From Candidatus Atribacteria bacterium 1244-E10-H5-B2 (GTDB taxonomy: Bacteria; Atribacterota; JS1; SB-45; 34-128): a DNA stretch of 7,765 nucleotides. A program made the position numbers and the translations under genes. The notes beneath the pieces were generated by a model. That model saw nothing but the letters and a program-made list of their open reading frames with translations, was not told the origin of the DNA and did not search any database. Positions 1 through 6,027 of the stretch are shown piece after piece (the stretch's first letter is position 1; every line of letters begins with the position of its first letter). Location: positions 1-7,765 of the forward strand of contig NMQN01000052.1 of the NCBI GenBank assembly GCA_003575245.1. The letters run 5' to 3'.

Positions 1-107
1 CATCGGTAAACTGTTTTGGCGGATGTTTCATAAAATAAGCTGAGGGAGAATACAACACTCCTCCCTGACCCCGGTCAAGGGCAAGCTTACAGCACCTTAT
101 AGCATCT
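1..107 (-). other. Segment resembling the C-terminal end of myo-inositol-1-phosphate synthase
   Basis: Read in the kinase frame, this stretch encodes D-A-I-R-x-x-K-L-A-L-D-R-G-x-G-G followed by S-A-Y-F-M-K-x-P-P-x-Q. Actinobacterial and other prokaryotic inositol-1-phosphate synthases end with this pattern (recalled family knowledge: D-A-V-R-x-x-K-I-A-x-D-R-G-x-G-G, then S-A-Y-L-M-K-S-P-P-E-Q). In those proteins only some 10 to 20 residues follow, so the hybrid frame should end shortly beyond the window. The exact junction cannot be placed, because W-L-D-A-I is acceptable in both families. It lies roughly between bases 95 and 110. Confidence 0.75.
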
Positions 108-259
108 AACCAAACATCCGGCCATTGTTCAGCCCATAAAGGCTGGGGTTGAATTACGTCATAACCCTTATAGCTGGTGGCAATAATCTTACCTTGAGCA
201 TTAATCATGACAGCCTTGGTACCCTGAGTTCCTATATCTACTCCTATTAAATAATTCAA
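1..259 (-). CDS. FGGY sugar kinase N-terminus joined in-frame to an inositol-1-phosphate synthase C-terminus (partial)
   Basis: The first ~50 residues are the N-terminus of an FGGY carbohydrate kinase: [11 protein letters not shown] at 6-16 is the phosphate-binding loop of the ATPase fold, and WAEQWPDVW at 42-50 is the family's conserved W-[AS]-E-Q region. From about residue 52 the frame stops looking like a kinase. [13 protein letters not shown] (52-64) and [11 protein letters not shown] (73-83) match the C-terminal tail of bacterial myo-inositol-1-phosphate synthase. The IGISGQ-type kinase motif expected near residue 73 is missing. The frame stays open to the window edge. The start is TTG at 259, 7 bases after an AGGAGG; no ATG or GTG in frame fits. 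It lies 19 bases after the isomerase gene, so the intact gene would be the kinase acting after that isomerase. As read here it cannot be a working kinase: either an assembly chimera or a rearrangement. The kinase part is sure, the synthase part nearly so; the cause is unknown. Confidence 0.8.
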   Translation of the reverse strand, partial: MNYLIGVDIGTQGTKAVMINAQGKIIATSYKGYDVIQPQPLWAEQWPDVWLDAIRCCKLALDRGQGGVLYSPSAYFMKHPPKQFTD

Positions 260-266
260 TTTTCAC

Positions 267-272
267 CCTCCT
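267..272 (-). promoter_or_regulatory. Ribosome binding site that sets the TTG start of the kinase frame
   Basis: AGGAGG on the minus strand, 7 bases before the TTG at 259. A GTG at 266-264 overlaps the site but is out of frame with the kinase motifs. The site falls in the 19-base gap after the isomerase stop, which suggests translation coupled to that gene. Confidence 0.8.
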
Positions 273-278
273 TTTATC

Positions 279-1784
279 CTACTTAATCCGTTCCCAGATA
301 GGATCTTTGTCTTTATATTCTTTTTCCTTGGAACTTGGAATAATAGGTTTTATCCCTGCTATTTCACACATATATTTTAGTACCCTTGTTCTATCACCTA
401 CTACTGCTTGAATATGATTTGCCGGGAATATATCGACAAATTCTTCAAATGAACAATCCAATTTCGCATGCACATGAGGCCAGGTTGGATCTGTTTGCTG
501 GTTTAATTCCTTCCTCTTCTCGGCAGGTAGTTCTACACTTTTACCCGGAATTATTACCATATATGGTTTTTCATTCCAGAAACCTAATCTTGCAAAGGTT
601 AAAGGCGTAGCTGCTGCATCAAATTCAACTGAAGCTCCACCAGCTTTAAAGTAATATTCTAAAGCTGGATGGAAGGTAATTTTTTTAAAGTTTTCTTCAG
701 GTTTCATACTTAAATTCGCATAATAACTGGAATGGTTCCCTGAATTACACATATCCCAAATATCTTTATCTGGATGATAGAGTCTTACATCCATAAATAA
801 TGTGGGTAAACCCCCACTGATATATTTAAGTAATTGCATAGTTAAAGCTGCATTAGCATCGGCTTCGGTTGCACATACAACTGGTTCCTTGCTTCCACGC
901 CAGTCATAAGGATCATTCATCAGCATTTCAGGTACATCGCCCAAGGTATAATGTTCTGTCAATTCCCTCTGACCCTTTAAACCACAATAATCAAATCCTT
1001 TTTCTTTATTCAATAATTCCATCGCTAAATAAATTCGAATTTGATTTTTCAAGGTGTCAGGGGTAAGCATATTTCCATCATATAATAAACGATCTCCTAA
1101 TAGATCTTCAAACCACTTAAGTCCTTTTTCTACTTCCTGTTTATCTACCTTATTTTCTATTGTTTTTATTAATAAGTATTGATCGATCTGCCTTACAGTA
1201 GTCCCCAGGGTTTTAATAGTTGGAATCAACTGAAAATATCCTGTTTCCATTCCCATGGAGGGACCACCATATAAACCATATACTTCATTTTGAATCGTTG
1301 TTAAGGCTAAACTACCTCTTATCCAGTCTATTACTTTATTTTGTATTTCTTCATCATCTATTTCTCCTATTATCCTATGAGTTCTAATCCCAGCCTGCCG
1401 CAAACTGCCATCTGTAGCTAATAAACCTACATTACCGGGAAATTTACCATTGTTATTAGAAAGACTTAAAACCGGTATATCATGACCTAATGTGTTCAAA
1501 AAAGGCCAGACCAAAAAGGGGAAATTCCAGACATTGTAACACATAATTATCTGTTTTACATTTGCTTTTGATAATTCTTCTCCTACCTTCTGAGCTACTC
1601 TTACACTGGTAATAATTTCTGATCCTACTACTACTTCAGGAGTAGATCCATCTACATTTTTTAATTTTTTACGAATAATTTCAGCCCATTTATTTAATAC
1701 CACCATATTTTCTGCATTATTCTGGGTGTAAACATGTTCTCTTTCATCATTAATCATCACCAAACCTATAGTTGTTGATTTCAT
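279..1784 (-). CDS. L-fucose/arabinose isomerase family protein (aldose-ketose isomerase)
   Basis: A cytoplasmic protein of 501 residues related to L-fucose isomerase and to the wider fucose/arabinose isomerase family (COG2407-like), which interconvert aldoses and ketoses with a divalent metal, usually manganese. The likely metal ligands are visible: Glu307 in CATEADANAAL, Asp332 in LFMDVR, and His457 in FPANHIQAVVGD, matching the Glu-Asp-His triad of FucI. The N-terminal part (to ~170) is the Rossmann-like domain with VVVGSEIITS at 51-60 and MCYNVWNFPF at 81-90. The length is somewhat below the ~590 residues of E. coli FucI. The ATG at 1784 follows AGGGAGG by 9 bases. The gene sits between the aldolase and the kinase start, a usual isomerase-kinase order, so the product probably goes to phosphorylation. 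The substrate cannot be read from sequence: L-fucose, D-arabinose, another deoxy sugar or a modified hexose are all possible. Confidence 0.85.
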   Translation of the reverse strand: MKSTTIGLVMINDEREHVYTQNNAENMVVLNKWAEIIRKKLKNVDGSTPEVVVGSEIITSVRVAQKVGEELSKANVKQIIMCYNVWNFPFLVWPFLNTLGHDIPVLSLSNNNGKFPGNVGLLATDGSLRQAGIRTHRIIGEIDDEEIQNKVIDWIRGSLALTTIQNEVYGLYGGPSMGMETGYFQLIPTIKTLGTTVRQIDQYLLIKTIENKVDKQEVEKGLKWFEDLLGDRLLYDGNMLTPDTLKNQIRIYLAMELLNKEKGFDYCGLKGQRELTEHYTLGDVPEMLMNDPYDWRGSKEPVVCATEADANAALTMQLLKYISGGLPTLFMDVRLYHPDKDIWDMCNSGNHSSYYANLSMKPEENFKKITFHPALEYYFKAGGASVEFDAAATPLTFARLGFWNEKPYMVIIPGKSVELPAEKRKELNQQTDPTWPHVHAKLDCSFEEFVDIFPANHIQAVVGDRTRVLKYMCEIAGIKPIIPSSKEKEYKDKDPIWERIK

Positions 1785-1885
1785 AAGCTTATTCCTCCCT
1801 CATTAAAAAGTTTTTTTATTAAATTATAAGAAAGTAGTTAATACTCTATCTATCAGAGATATTGCCATAGATCTTCTTTCTTTAT

Positions 1886-2797
1886 CTAACAAATGGGATT
1901 TTCTAAGGGAAGACCAAGGCCCTTCAATTCCTGGCATAAACTCCTTGCCTCTTCCTCTGAAAAATGTTTCTGAGGAGAAATAACTGGACCTGTATCAATC
2001 CCACGGAATCGTAAACCGGTCTTGAAAGCACATAGATGTGCACCCATTCCTAAGGCCACGGCTATCTTGGATATCAAATACTGATCCTCCTTTGCTTCCT
2101 CATAATTTCCTTTCACCACATTATTATATAAGTTAACAAAAGGTTCAGGAAAAACATTCGCATTACCAGCTATACATCCAGATGCACCCATTACAAGCGC
2201 AGAATATATAAGTTGGTCATTTCCTATGAGAAAGACCTTATTTTCCCCAAGGTAAGAGCAATATTCTGGTATCCATTTAATATCATCACTGCTATACTTT
2301 ATACCAACTACATTATCAGCTTCATTCATTATGGTCTTCATTAACTCTGGAGTAATATTATTGTTTGTACTGCCAGGAAAATCGTATATGTATATAGAAA
2401 ATCCCGGAACTGCCTGAGCAACTTCTACATAATGCTTTTCAAGGCTATCATCCGAATAATGATAAAAATATGGGCTAATAACCGCTGCTCCATCAGCACC
2501 AATATCTCTTGCATGTTTCGTCAATTCTATTGTGGATTTTGTGTCAATATAGCCAGTTTGAATAATTACAGGAACCTTTCCTCTTATCTTCTTAATTACC
2601 TGTGATGCGAGCTCTTTCCGAGTCTCCTTTGATAATAGGAATCCCTCTCCTGTTGTTCCACAGGGAAAAAGACCATGAACTCCCTTTGAAATTAGAAAGT
2701 CGCATAATTTTTCTACAGCAATTTCATCAATTTTATCCTGTTTTCCTCTCTTTAAAGGGGTAACAATCGGAACAACCACACCTTTTAAAAGTCTCAT
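1886..2797 (-). CDS. DHDPS/N-acetylneuraminate lyase family class I aldolase, likely for a 2-keto-3-deoxy sugar acid
   Basis: A 303-residue TIM-barrel protein of the dihydrodipicolinate synthase/NAL family, whose members join or split pyruvate and an aldehyde through a lysine Schiff base. Visible active-site parts are GTTGEG at 47-52 (binds the pyruvate carboxylate), Tyr138 in YDFPGST, and the Schiff-base Lys167 in VGIKYSSDD. True DHDPS has an arginine five residues after this tyrosine (YNVPSRTG) to hold aspartate semialdehyde. Here the matching residue is Ser143, so lysine biosynthesis is unlikely. N-acetylneuraminate lyase, 2-keto-3-deoxygluconate aldolase and related sugar-acid aldolases remain; with a TRAP transporter and sugar genes around it, a keto-deoxy sugar acid is the best guess. 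The ATG at 2797 follows AGGAGGTGA with 7 bases between AGGAGG and ATG. It is 241 bases after dctM and 101 bases before the isomerase. Confidence 0.85.
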   Translation of the reverse strand: MRLLKGVVVPIVTPLKRGKQDKIDEIAVEKLCDFLISKGVHGLFPCGTTGEGFLLSKETRKELASQVIKKIRGKVPVIIQTGYIDTKSTIELTKHARDIGADGAAVISPYFYHYSDDSLEKHYVEVAQAVPGFSIYIYDFPGSTNNNITPELMKTIMNEADNVVGIKYSSDDIKWIPEYCSYLGENKVFLIGNDQLIYSALVMGASGCIAGNANVFPEPFVNLYNNVVKGNYEEAKEDQYLISKIAVALGMGAHLCAFKTGLRFRGIDTGPVISPQKHFSEEEARSLCQELKGLGLPLENPIC

Positions 2798-2903
2798 GTT
2801 TTCACCTCCTTTCTCCTTAATTTAACCGACCTAAGATGATATACTTATAGATTATTTTTTTTATCCTTACTCTCATCTTCTTACCTTTGCTTTTTCATAA
2901 TTA

Positions 2904-3011
2904 ATAAAAAAATATATAGAATTCAGAAATTATTTTCTTTCATTAAAAACGAAATTTTATTCTAAGAAGTATACCCCGCTAATTTGGGTAACCAGAGAAT
3001 AATTTCTGGAA
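2904..3011 (-). other. Long inverted repeat followed by a T-run between the dctM relic and the aldolase gene
   Basis: Bases 2994-3008 and 2924-2938 can pair over 15 positions with one mismatch on the minus strand, and three more pairs can form at the base after a one-base bulge. The 55-base loop holds a smaller hairpin, TACCC with GGGTA. On the minus strand TCTATATA and then seven T (2906-2912) follow the stem. It might be a weak terminator or attenuator separating transporter and enzyme genes. However, one arm lies inside the dctM relic, the stem is AT-rich, and the T-run starts about 8 bases after it, so chance is a real alternative. I see nothing else in the 2798-2961 spacer beyond the aldolase ribosome binding site. 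Confidence 0.3.
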
Positions 3012-3039
3012 TATAAGTACATATCAACCATACTCCCTT
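2962..3039 (-). pseudogene. Relic of the 3' end of a second dctM gene
   Basis: Directly after the dctM stop TAA, and in the same frame, 25 sense codons and a TAG encode a peptide containing TYIPEIILWLPKLAG. This is the usual last segment of TRAP large subunits. It aligns with the end of the intact DctM just upstream, TYVPVIVMFIPNTFG (T-Y-[VI]-P-x-I-[VI]-[ML]-[FW]-[IL]-P-[NK]-x-x-G). The two differ clearly in bases and codons, so the relic is not a recent copy of the neighbouring gene end; it looks like the tail of a different dctM whose body has been lost or replaced. It has no start or ribosome binding site of its own in this frame. Read-through of the TAA, giving a longer DctM, is possible but less likely because the intact protein already has a complete C-terminus. 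Confidence 0.7.
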
Positions 3040-4335
3040 TTATCTTCCAAAAGTATTAGGAATAAACATTACAATGACCGGCACATAGGTAATCAAGAAA
3101 AGAACACCAATAAGCACTAAAAGCATGGGGAAGATTTCTTTTATAATTGTCTTAAGAGGGGTACCAGAAATGCCGGATACGATAAAAAGTAACATACCAA
3201 AAGGAGGAGTAGATAAACCAATCATCATATTAAGTACAATCACTACCCCAAAATGAACCAGATCAATTCCTAGAGATTTTACCAGCGGTAAAACCATGGG
3301 AATAAATACTAGAGTAATACACATAGTATCAATAAACATTCCCAAGATTATAAAAAGGATATTAATAATTAAAAGTAATAGGTATTTATTGGTAGTAATT
3401 CCTAAAAGAATACTGGTGAGCATGTCTGGAATATGCTCTATAGCAATAATATAAGAAAAGGAAAAGGCAGCACCAACAATAATAGTTAGAGTACCTGTTG
3501 TCTTTATGGTATCAATAATAACCTCAATTAATTGTTTTAAACCTAAAGCTCGGTAAACAAAAAATGAAATAATAACAGCATAGAATCCAGCCAGGGCACC
3601 AGCCTCAGTTGGAGTAACAATGCCACTGTAAATACCTCCAAGTAATATAACCGGCGTTAAAAGAGCCGGAAATGCTATAGCTGTAATTCTGATAAATTCT
3701 TTTAGAGTGTATTTCTCTCCTCTGGGGTAATTTCGCTTTTTGGCTATATAGGCAATATAAGCCATTAAAGCAAGACCAATTAATATACCTGGCGCCATAC
3801 CTCCCAGAAATAGATTACCAATGGAAGCACCAGAGAGCATAGCATAAAAAATCATAGGAATGCTAGGTGGAAAAATAGGGCCAATAGTTGCTGAAGCAGC
3901 AGTAATGGCACAACTAAAACTATCTTCATAACCATGTTTTCTCATAGCTTCTATTTCCATAATGCCTAAACCTGAGGCATCAGCTACTGCAGAACCGGTC
4001 ATTCCGGAAAAAATGATAGAAGCAACTACATTGACATGACCCATTCCTCCTCTCCATTTACCTACTAAAGTATTGGCAAATCTAAAAACCATTTCGGTAA
4101 CTTTTCCAGTATTCATTACTTTGGCAGCAAAAACAAAGAGAGGAACTGCGATAAGGACAAATTTTACATTAAGCTGGGTAAGGAATTGAGTCGCAGCCAT
4201 TTGTACTCCAGTAGCAGGACCCGGAGCAAGGGCAAAATAATAGATTGAACTCATTAGCATCCCTAAGGCAATAGGTATCCTTAATATAAAAGTTAAAATA
4301 AAACACAATAAAAAAATAAATAAGGGAAAATTCAT
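3040..4335 (-). CDS. dctM: TRAP transporter large membrane subunit, DctM family
   Basis: The 431-residue integral membrane protein forms the translocation channel of a tripartite TRAP transporter, driven by an ion gradient (often sodium) rather than ATP. Family hallmarks are present in order: GSAVADASGLG at 114-124, GPIFPPSIPMI at 152-162, GGIYSGIVTPTEAG at 233-246, GMFIDT at 332-337 and STPPFG at 375-380. Hydrophobic segments run almost throughout, and the length fits a complete family member. The ATG at 4335 comes one base after the dctQ stop, with GAGGAG nine bases ahead, lying inside the end of dctQ, so the two are translationally coupled. DctP delivers the substrate and DctQ is the partner subunit. 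The symbol is the family name only; it does not imply C4-dicarboxylates. A relic of another dctM tail follows the stop codon. Confidence 0.93.
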   Translation of the reverse strand: MNFPLFIFLLCFILTFILRIPIALGMLMSSIYYFALAPGPATGVQMAATQFLTQLNVKFVLIAVPLFVFAAKVMNTGKVTEMVFRFANTLVGKWRGGMGHVNVVASIIFSGMTGSAVADASGLGIMEIEAMRKHGYEDSFSCAITAASATIGPIFPPSIPMIFYAMLSGASIGNLFLGGMAPGILIGLALMAYIAYIAKKRNYPRGEKYTLKEFIRITAIAFPALLTPVILLGGIYSGIVTPTEAGALAGFYAVIISFFVYRALGLKQLIEVIIDTIKTTGTLTIIVGAAFSFSYIIAIEHIPDMLTSILLGITTNKYLLLLIINILFIILGMFIDTMCITLVFIPMVLPLVKSLGIDLVHFGVVIVLNMMIGLSTPPFGMLLFIVSGISGTPLKTIIKEIFPMLLVLIGVLFLITYVPVIVMFIPNTFGR

Positions 4336-4336
4336 A

Positions 4337-4834
4337 TTATAATTCTCCTCTGTAAAGTTTTTTCATATCAATAAAGAGGTTATATCCTATTCGACCAATC
4401 ATAATTAGCATAAATACAATAAAAGGGCTAAAGGCTATATTCATAGGAATCTTAAGCACATTAGATCTCTTAAAAGACATAAAATCAATATATCGATAAG
4501 TAGGAAATAGAGCAATACAGAAGGAGATAATTAATAAGAAATTTCCAGTAATTCTCATCCATATTTTAGTTTTAGGTTTTGACATACCATAAATTAGGCT
4601 AAACTTTACATGAGAAGAATCACGCATGGCAAAACATGCTCCAAATAGAGTTGTCCAGATAAAAGCTATAAGTGTAAATTCTAACGGCCAGGTAAGAGGA
4701 ACCAAAAAATAACGGTAAAATATTTGAACCATGAAAGCAATAAATAATAAAGAAAAGGTAATTGCTGGTGTAAATACTTCAAAAAAATCCAGAATAAATA
4801 TTCCTAATCGCTTCCAAAATTTCTTTTTTTTCAT
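4337..4834 (-). CDS. dctQ: TRAP transporter small membrane subunit, DctQ family
   Basis: This 165-residue inner-membrane protein pairs with DctM. It has a lysine-rich cytoplasmic start (MKKKKFWKR) and four hydrophobic segments at about 18-41, 51-70, 93-112 and 132-155. The family patterns QIFYRYFLVPLTWPLE (37-52) and RDSSHVKFS (71-79) are visible. I chose the ATG at 4834. The frame can be extended upstream to a TTG at 4906, but that start has no ribosome binding site, would add a charged 24-residue leader unlike the family, and would make the ribosome cross a 12-bp hairpin. AAAGGA lies 12 bases before the chosen ATG, rather far, so initiation may be modest. The gene is 95 bases after dctP and one base before dctM. 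Confidence 0.85.
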   Translation of the reverse strand: MKKKKFWKRLGIFILDFFEVFTPAITFSLLFIAFMVQIFYRYFLVPLTWPLEFTLIAFIWTTLFGACFAMRDSSHVKFSLIYGMSKPKTKIWMRITGNFLLIISFCIALFPTYRYIDFMSFKRSNVLKIPMNIAFSPFIVFMLIMIGRIGYNLFIDMKKLYRGEL

Positions 4835-4846
4835 AACTATGCTTTT

Positions 4847-4852
4847 TCCTTT
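4847..4852 (-). promoter_or_regulatory. Weak ribosome binding site supporting the dctQ start at 4834
   Basis: AAAGGA on the minus strand, 12 bases before the ATG. It begins exactly where the 4853-4894 hairpin ends, so the structure could influence access to it. Its weakness compared with the AGGAGG before dctP fits a lower output of the membrane subunit than of the binding protein. Confidence 0.5.
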
Positions 4853-4894
4853 AACAAGAAGGGTCTCATCATAATTAATGAAACCCTTCTTGTT
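4853..4894 (-). terminator. Strong hairpin between dctP and dctQ (attenuator or mRNA 3'-end stabiliser)
   Basis: AACAAGAAGGGT and ACCCTTCTTGTT form a perfect 12-bp stem. After one mismatch four more pairs form (TCAT with ATGA), with an 8-base loop. It lies 35 bases after the dctP stop and directly before the dctQ ribosome binding site. There is no clean T-run, so it is not a textbook intrinsic terminator. Hairpins at this place in transporter operons often limit read-through or protect the 3' end of the binding-protein message, which lets the binding protein be made in excess; that role is inferred here. Confidence 0.7.
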
Positions 4895-4929
4895 CTTTCC
4901 CAACAAAATTGTTTAACTAGTCTTATTGA

Positions 4930-5937
4930 TTATTTTAGTGCCTGAATTTCTTCATATAGCTCCATGTCCCAATCTTTTGAGATTTCTTTGCTTTCATTCT
5001 GATAGGACCATTTTGCGTATTCTGCGAAGGCCTCTTTATCTGGATCTTCGATGATAATCAATCCCTGTTCTCTAAAGAAATCAAGTATTTCTGCTTCTGC
5101 TTTCAGATTGGTTTCTGCACAGAATTCTCGTGCCTTTTCAATGGCTATACGTATTATTAACTGATCTACCTTGTTTAACGACTGCCATTTCTTTTCATTT
5201 ATAGTTGGCCATACAGAATTGACTACATGATCTGTAAGAATTATATATTTGGTTACCTCATAAAATTTAGCATTCTTGTCGGTAGGAAGTGGGTTATCCT
5301 GTCCTTCAATAGTTCCGGTTTTCAATCCCATGTAGACTTCACCAAAACTCATCGGAGTGGGGTTACCACCTAGAGCTTTACCTAAAGCGATCCAAGCAGG
5401 GCTAGCGGGTGTTCTCAATTTAACACCTTTCATATCTTCAGGGGTTCTAACTGGACCTACTTTTTCTACCACATTGAGCTGTCTTGTCCCTAAGTAAAAA
5501 GCAGCGAGAGGACGTACGCCAGTTTTTTGAGCAACTTCATCGAAAATTCTTTTCCCAATCTCACCATTTAATACTCTATCCATATGATTAAAACCACTGA
5601 AAGTATAAACTGCTCCAATCATGGACAGATAAGGAACAAATTCTGCCAACCAAGCATCACTGTAATAGGCCATATCAAGAGTTCCTTCTCGGACGGCTGC
5701 TAACTCTCCTTCCTGGGTGTAGATTGCACCAGCAATATAAAGGTCTACAGTTATGTGTCCTACTGAAAGTTTCTCAACTTCCTCTTTGAAGACCTTCATC
5801 GCTTCTGTATGAGCATCTCCAGGCACACTTATCGAGGACCAAGTAAGTTTAACATCAGCAGCAGAAACAGTTACACAACTAAAAATCAAGAGTAAAACAA
5901 AGACAACCAAAATAATTTTTAACTTCTTGAATTTCAT
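4930..5937 (-). CDS. dctP: TRAP transporter substrate-binding protein, DctP family
   Basis: The 335-residue exported receptor captures the substrate outside the inner membrane and hands it to DctQM. A signal peptide covers about residues 1-26 (MKFKKLKIIL, a hydrophobic core, then VSA-AD as the likely cleavage site). IFSC at 18-21 could be a poor lipobox, so a lipid anchor is possible but less favoured. The DctP/SiaP pattern is clear: GTRQLN at 150-155 with Arg152, MKGVKLRTP at 169-177 with Arg175, PTPMSFGEVYMGLKTGTIEG at 193-212, then GQDNPL with Asn215. Arg175 matches the arginine that binds the ligand carboxylate in SiaP, so the ligand is very probably an organic or sugar acid. The ATG at 5937 follows AGGAGG by 8 bases. 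Hairpins flank the gene on both sides. The ligand cannot be told from sequence; uronates, aldonates and sialic acid are candidates. Confidence 0.92.
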   Translation of the reverse strand: MKFKKLKIILVVFVLLLIFSCVTVSAADVKLTWSSISVPGDAHTEAMKVFKEEVEKLSVGHITVDLYIAGAIYTQEGELAAVREGTLDMAYYSDAWLAEFVPYLSMIGAVYTFSGFNHMDRVLNGEIGKRIFDEVAQKTGVRPLAAFYLGTRQLNVVEKVGPVRTPEDMKGVKLRTPASPAWIALGKALGGNPTPMSFGEVYMGLKTGTIEGQDNPLPTDKNAKFYEVTKYIILTDHVVNSVWPTINEKKWQSLNKVDQLIIRIAIEKAREFCAETNLKAEAEILDFFREQGLIIIEDPDKEAFAEYAKWSYQNESKEISKDWDMELYEEIQALK

Positions 5938-5968
5938 TTTGAAATCCTCCTTTTTATTTTAAAACACT

Positions 5969-6022
5969 AACTCTACTGACATGGAACACGGAGTAAAAAT
6001 ACTCCATGTTCCATGTAGAGTT
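5969..6022 (-). terminator. Long hairpin between the sialidase-like gene and dctP
   Basis: Bases 5979-5995 pair with 6000-6016 over 17 positions; the single imperfect position is a G-U pair in the minus-strand RNA. The loop is four bases. Beyond a 4-base bulge (5975-5978), six more pairs form (5969-5974 with 6017-6022). The hairpin starts six bases after the stop codon of the sialidase-like gene. Only four T in a row follow, some five bases after the stem, so termination is probably partial at best. A role as a processing or stability element that separates dctP levels from the upstream message is an equally good reading. Confidence 0.7.
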
Positions 6023-6027
6023 TAAAA

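Noticed and set aside
386..610. 74-codon open frame on the plus strand
   Set aside because: It lies wholly inside the isomerase gene on the other strand, has no family resemblance and no convincing ribosome binding site.
869..1066. 65-codon open frame on the plus strand
   Set aside because: Antisense shadow of the isomerase gene; the translation is low-complexity and matches no family I know.
1789..1885. Possible gene or terminator between the aldolase and the isomerase
   Set aside because: Only a 14-codon frame without a ribosome binding site and short 4-bp stems are present; it reads as plain AT-rich spacer.
2957..3031. 24-codon minus-strand frame starting ATG GTT GAT after dctM
   Set aside because: The purine-rich GGGAG is only one base from the ATG, and another frame of the same bases encodes a clear DctM tail, which explains the sequence better.
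4835..4906. Upstream extension of dctQ to a TTG at 4906
   Set aside because: It has no ribosome binding site, would add an untypical charged leader and runs through a 12-bp perfect hairpin. The ATG at 4834 gives the usual family N-terminus.
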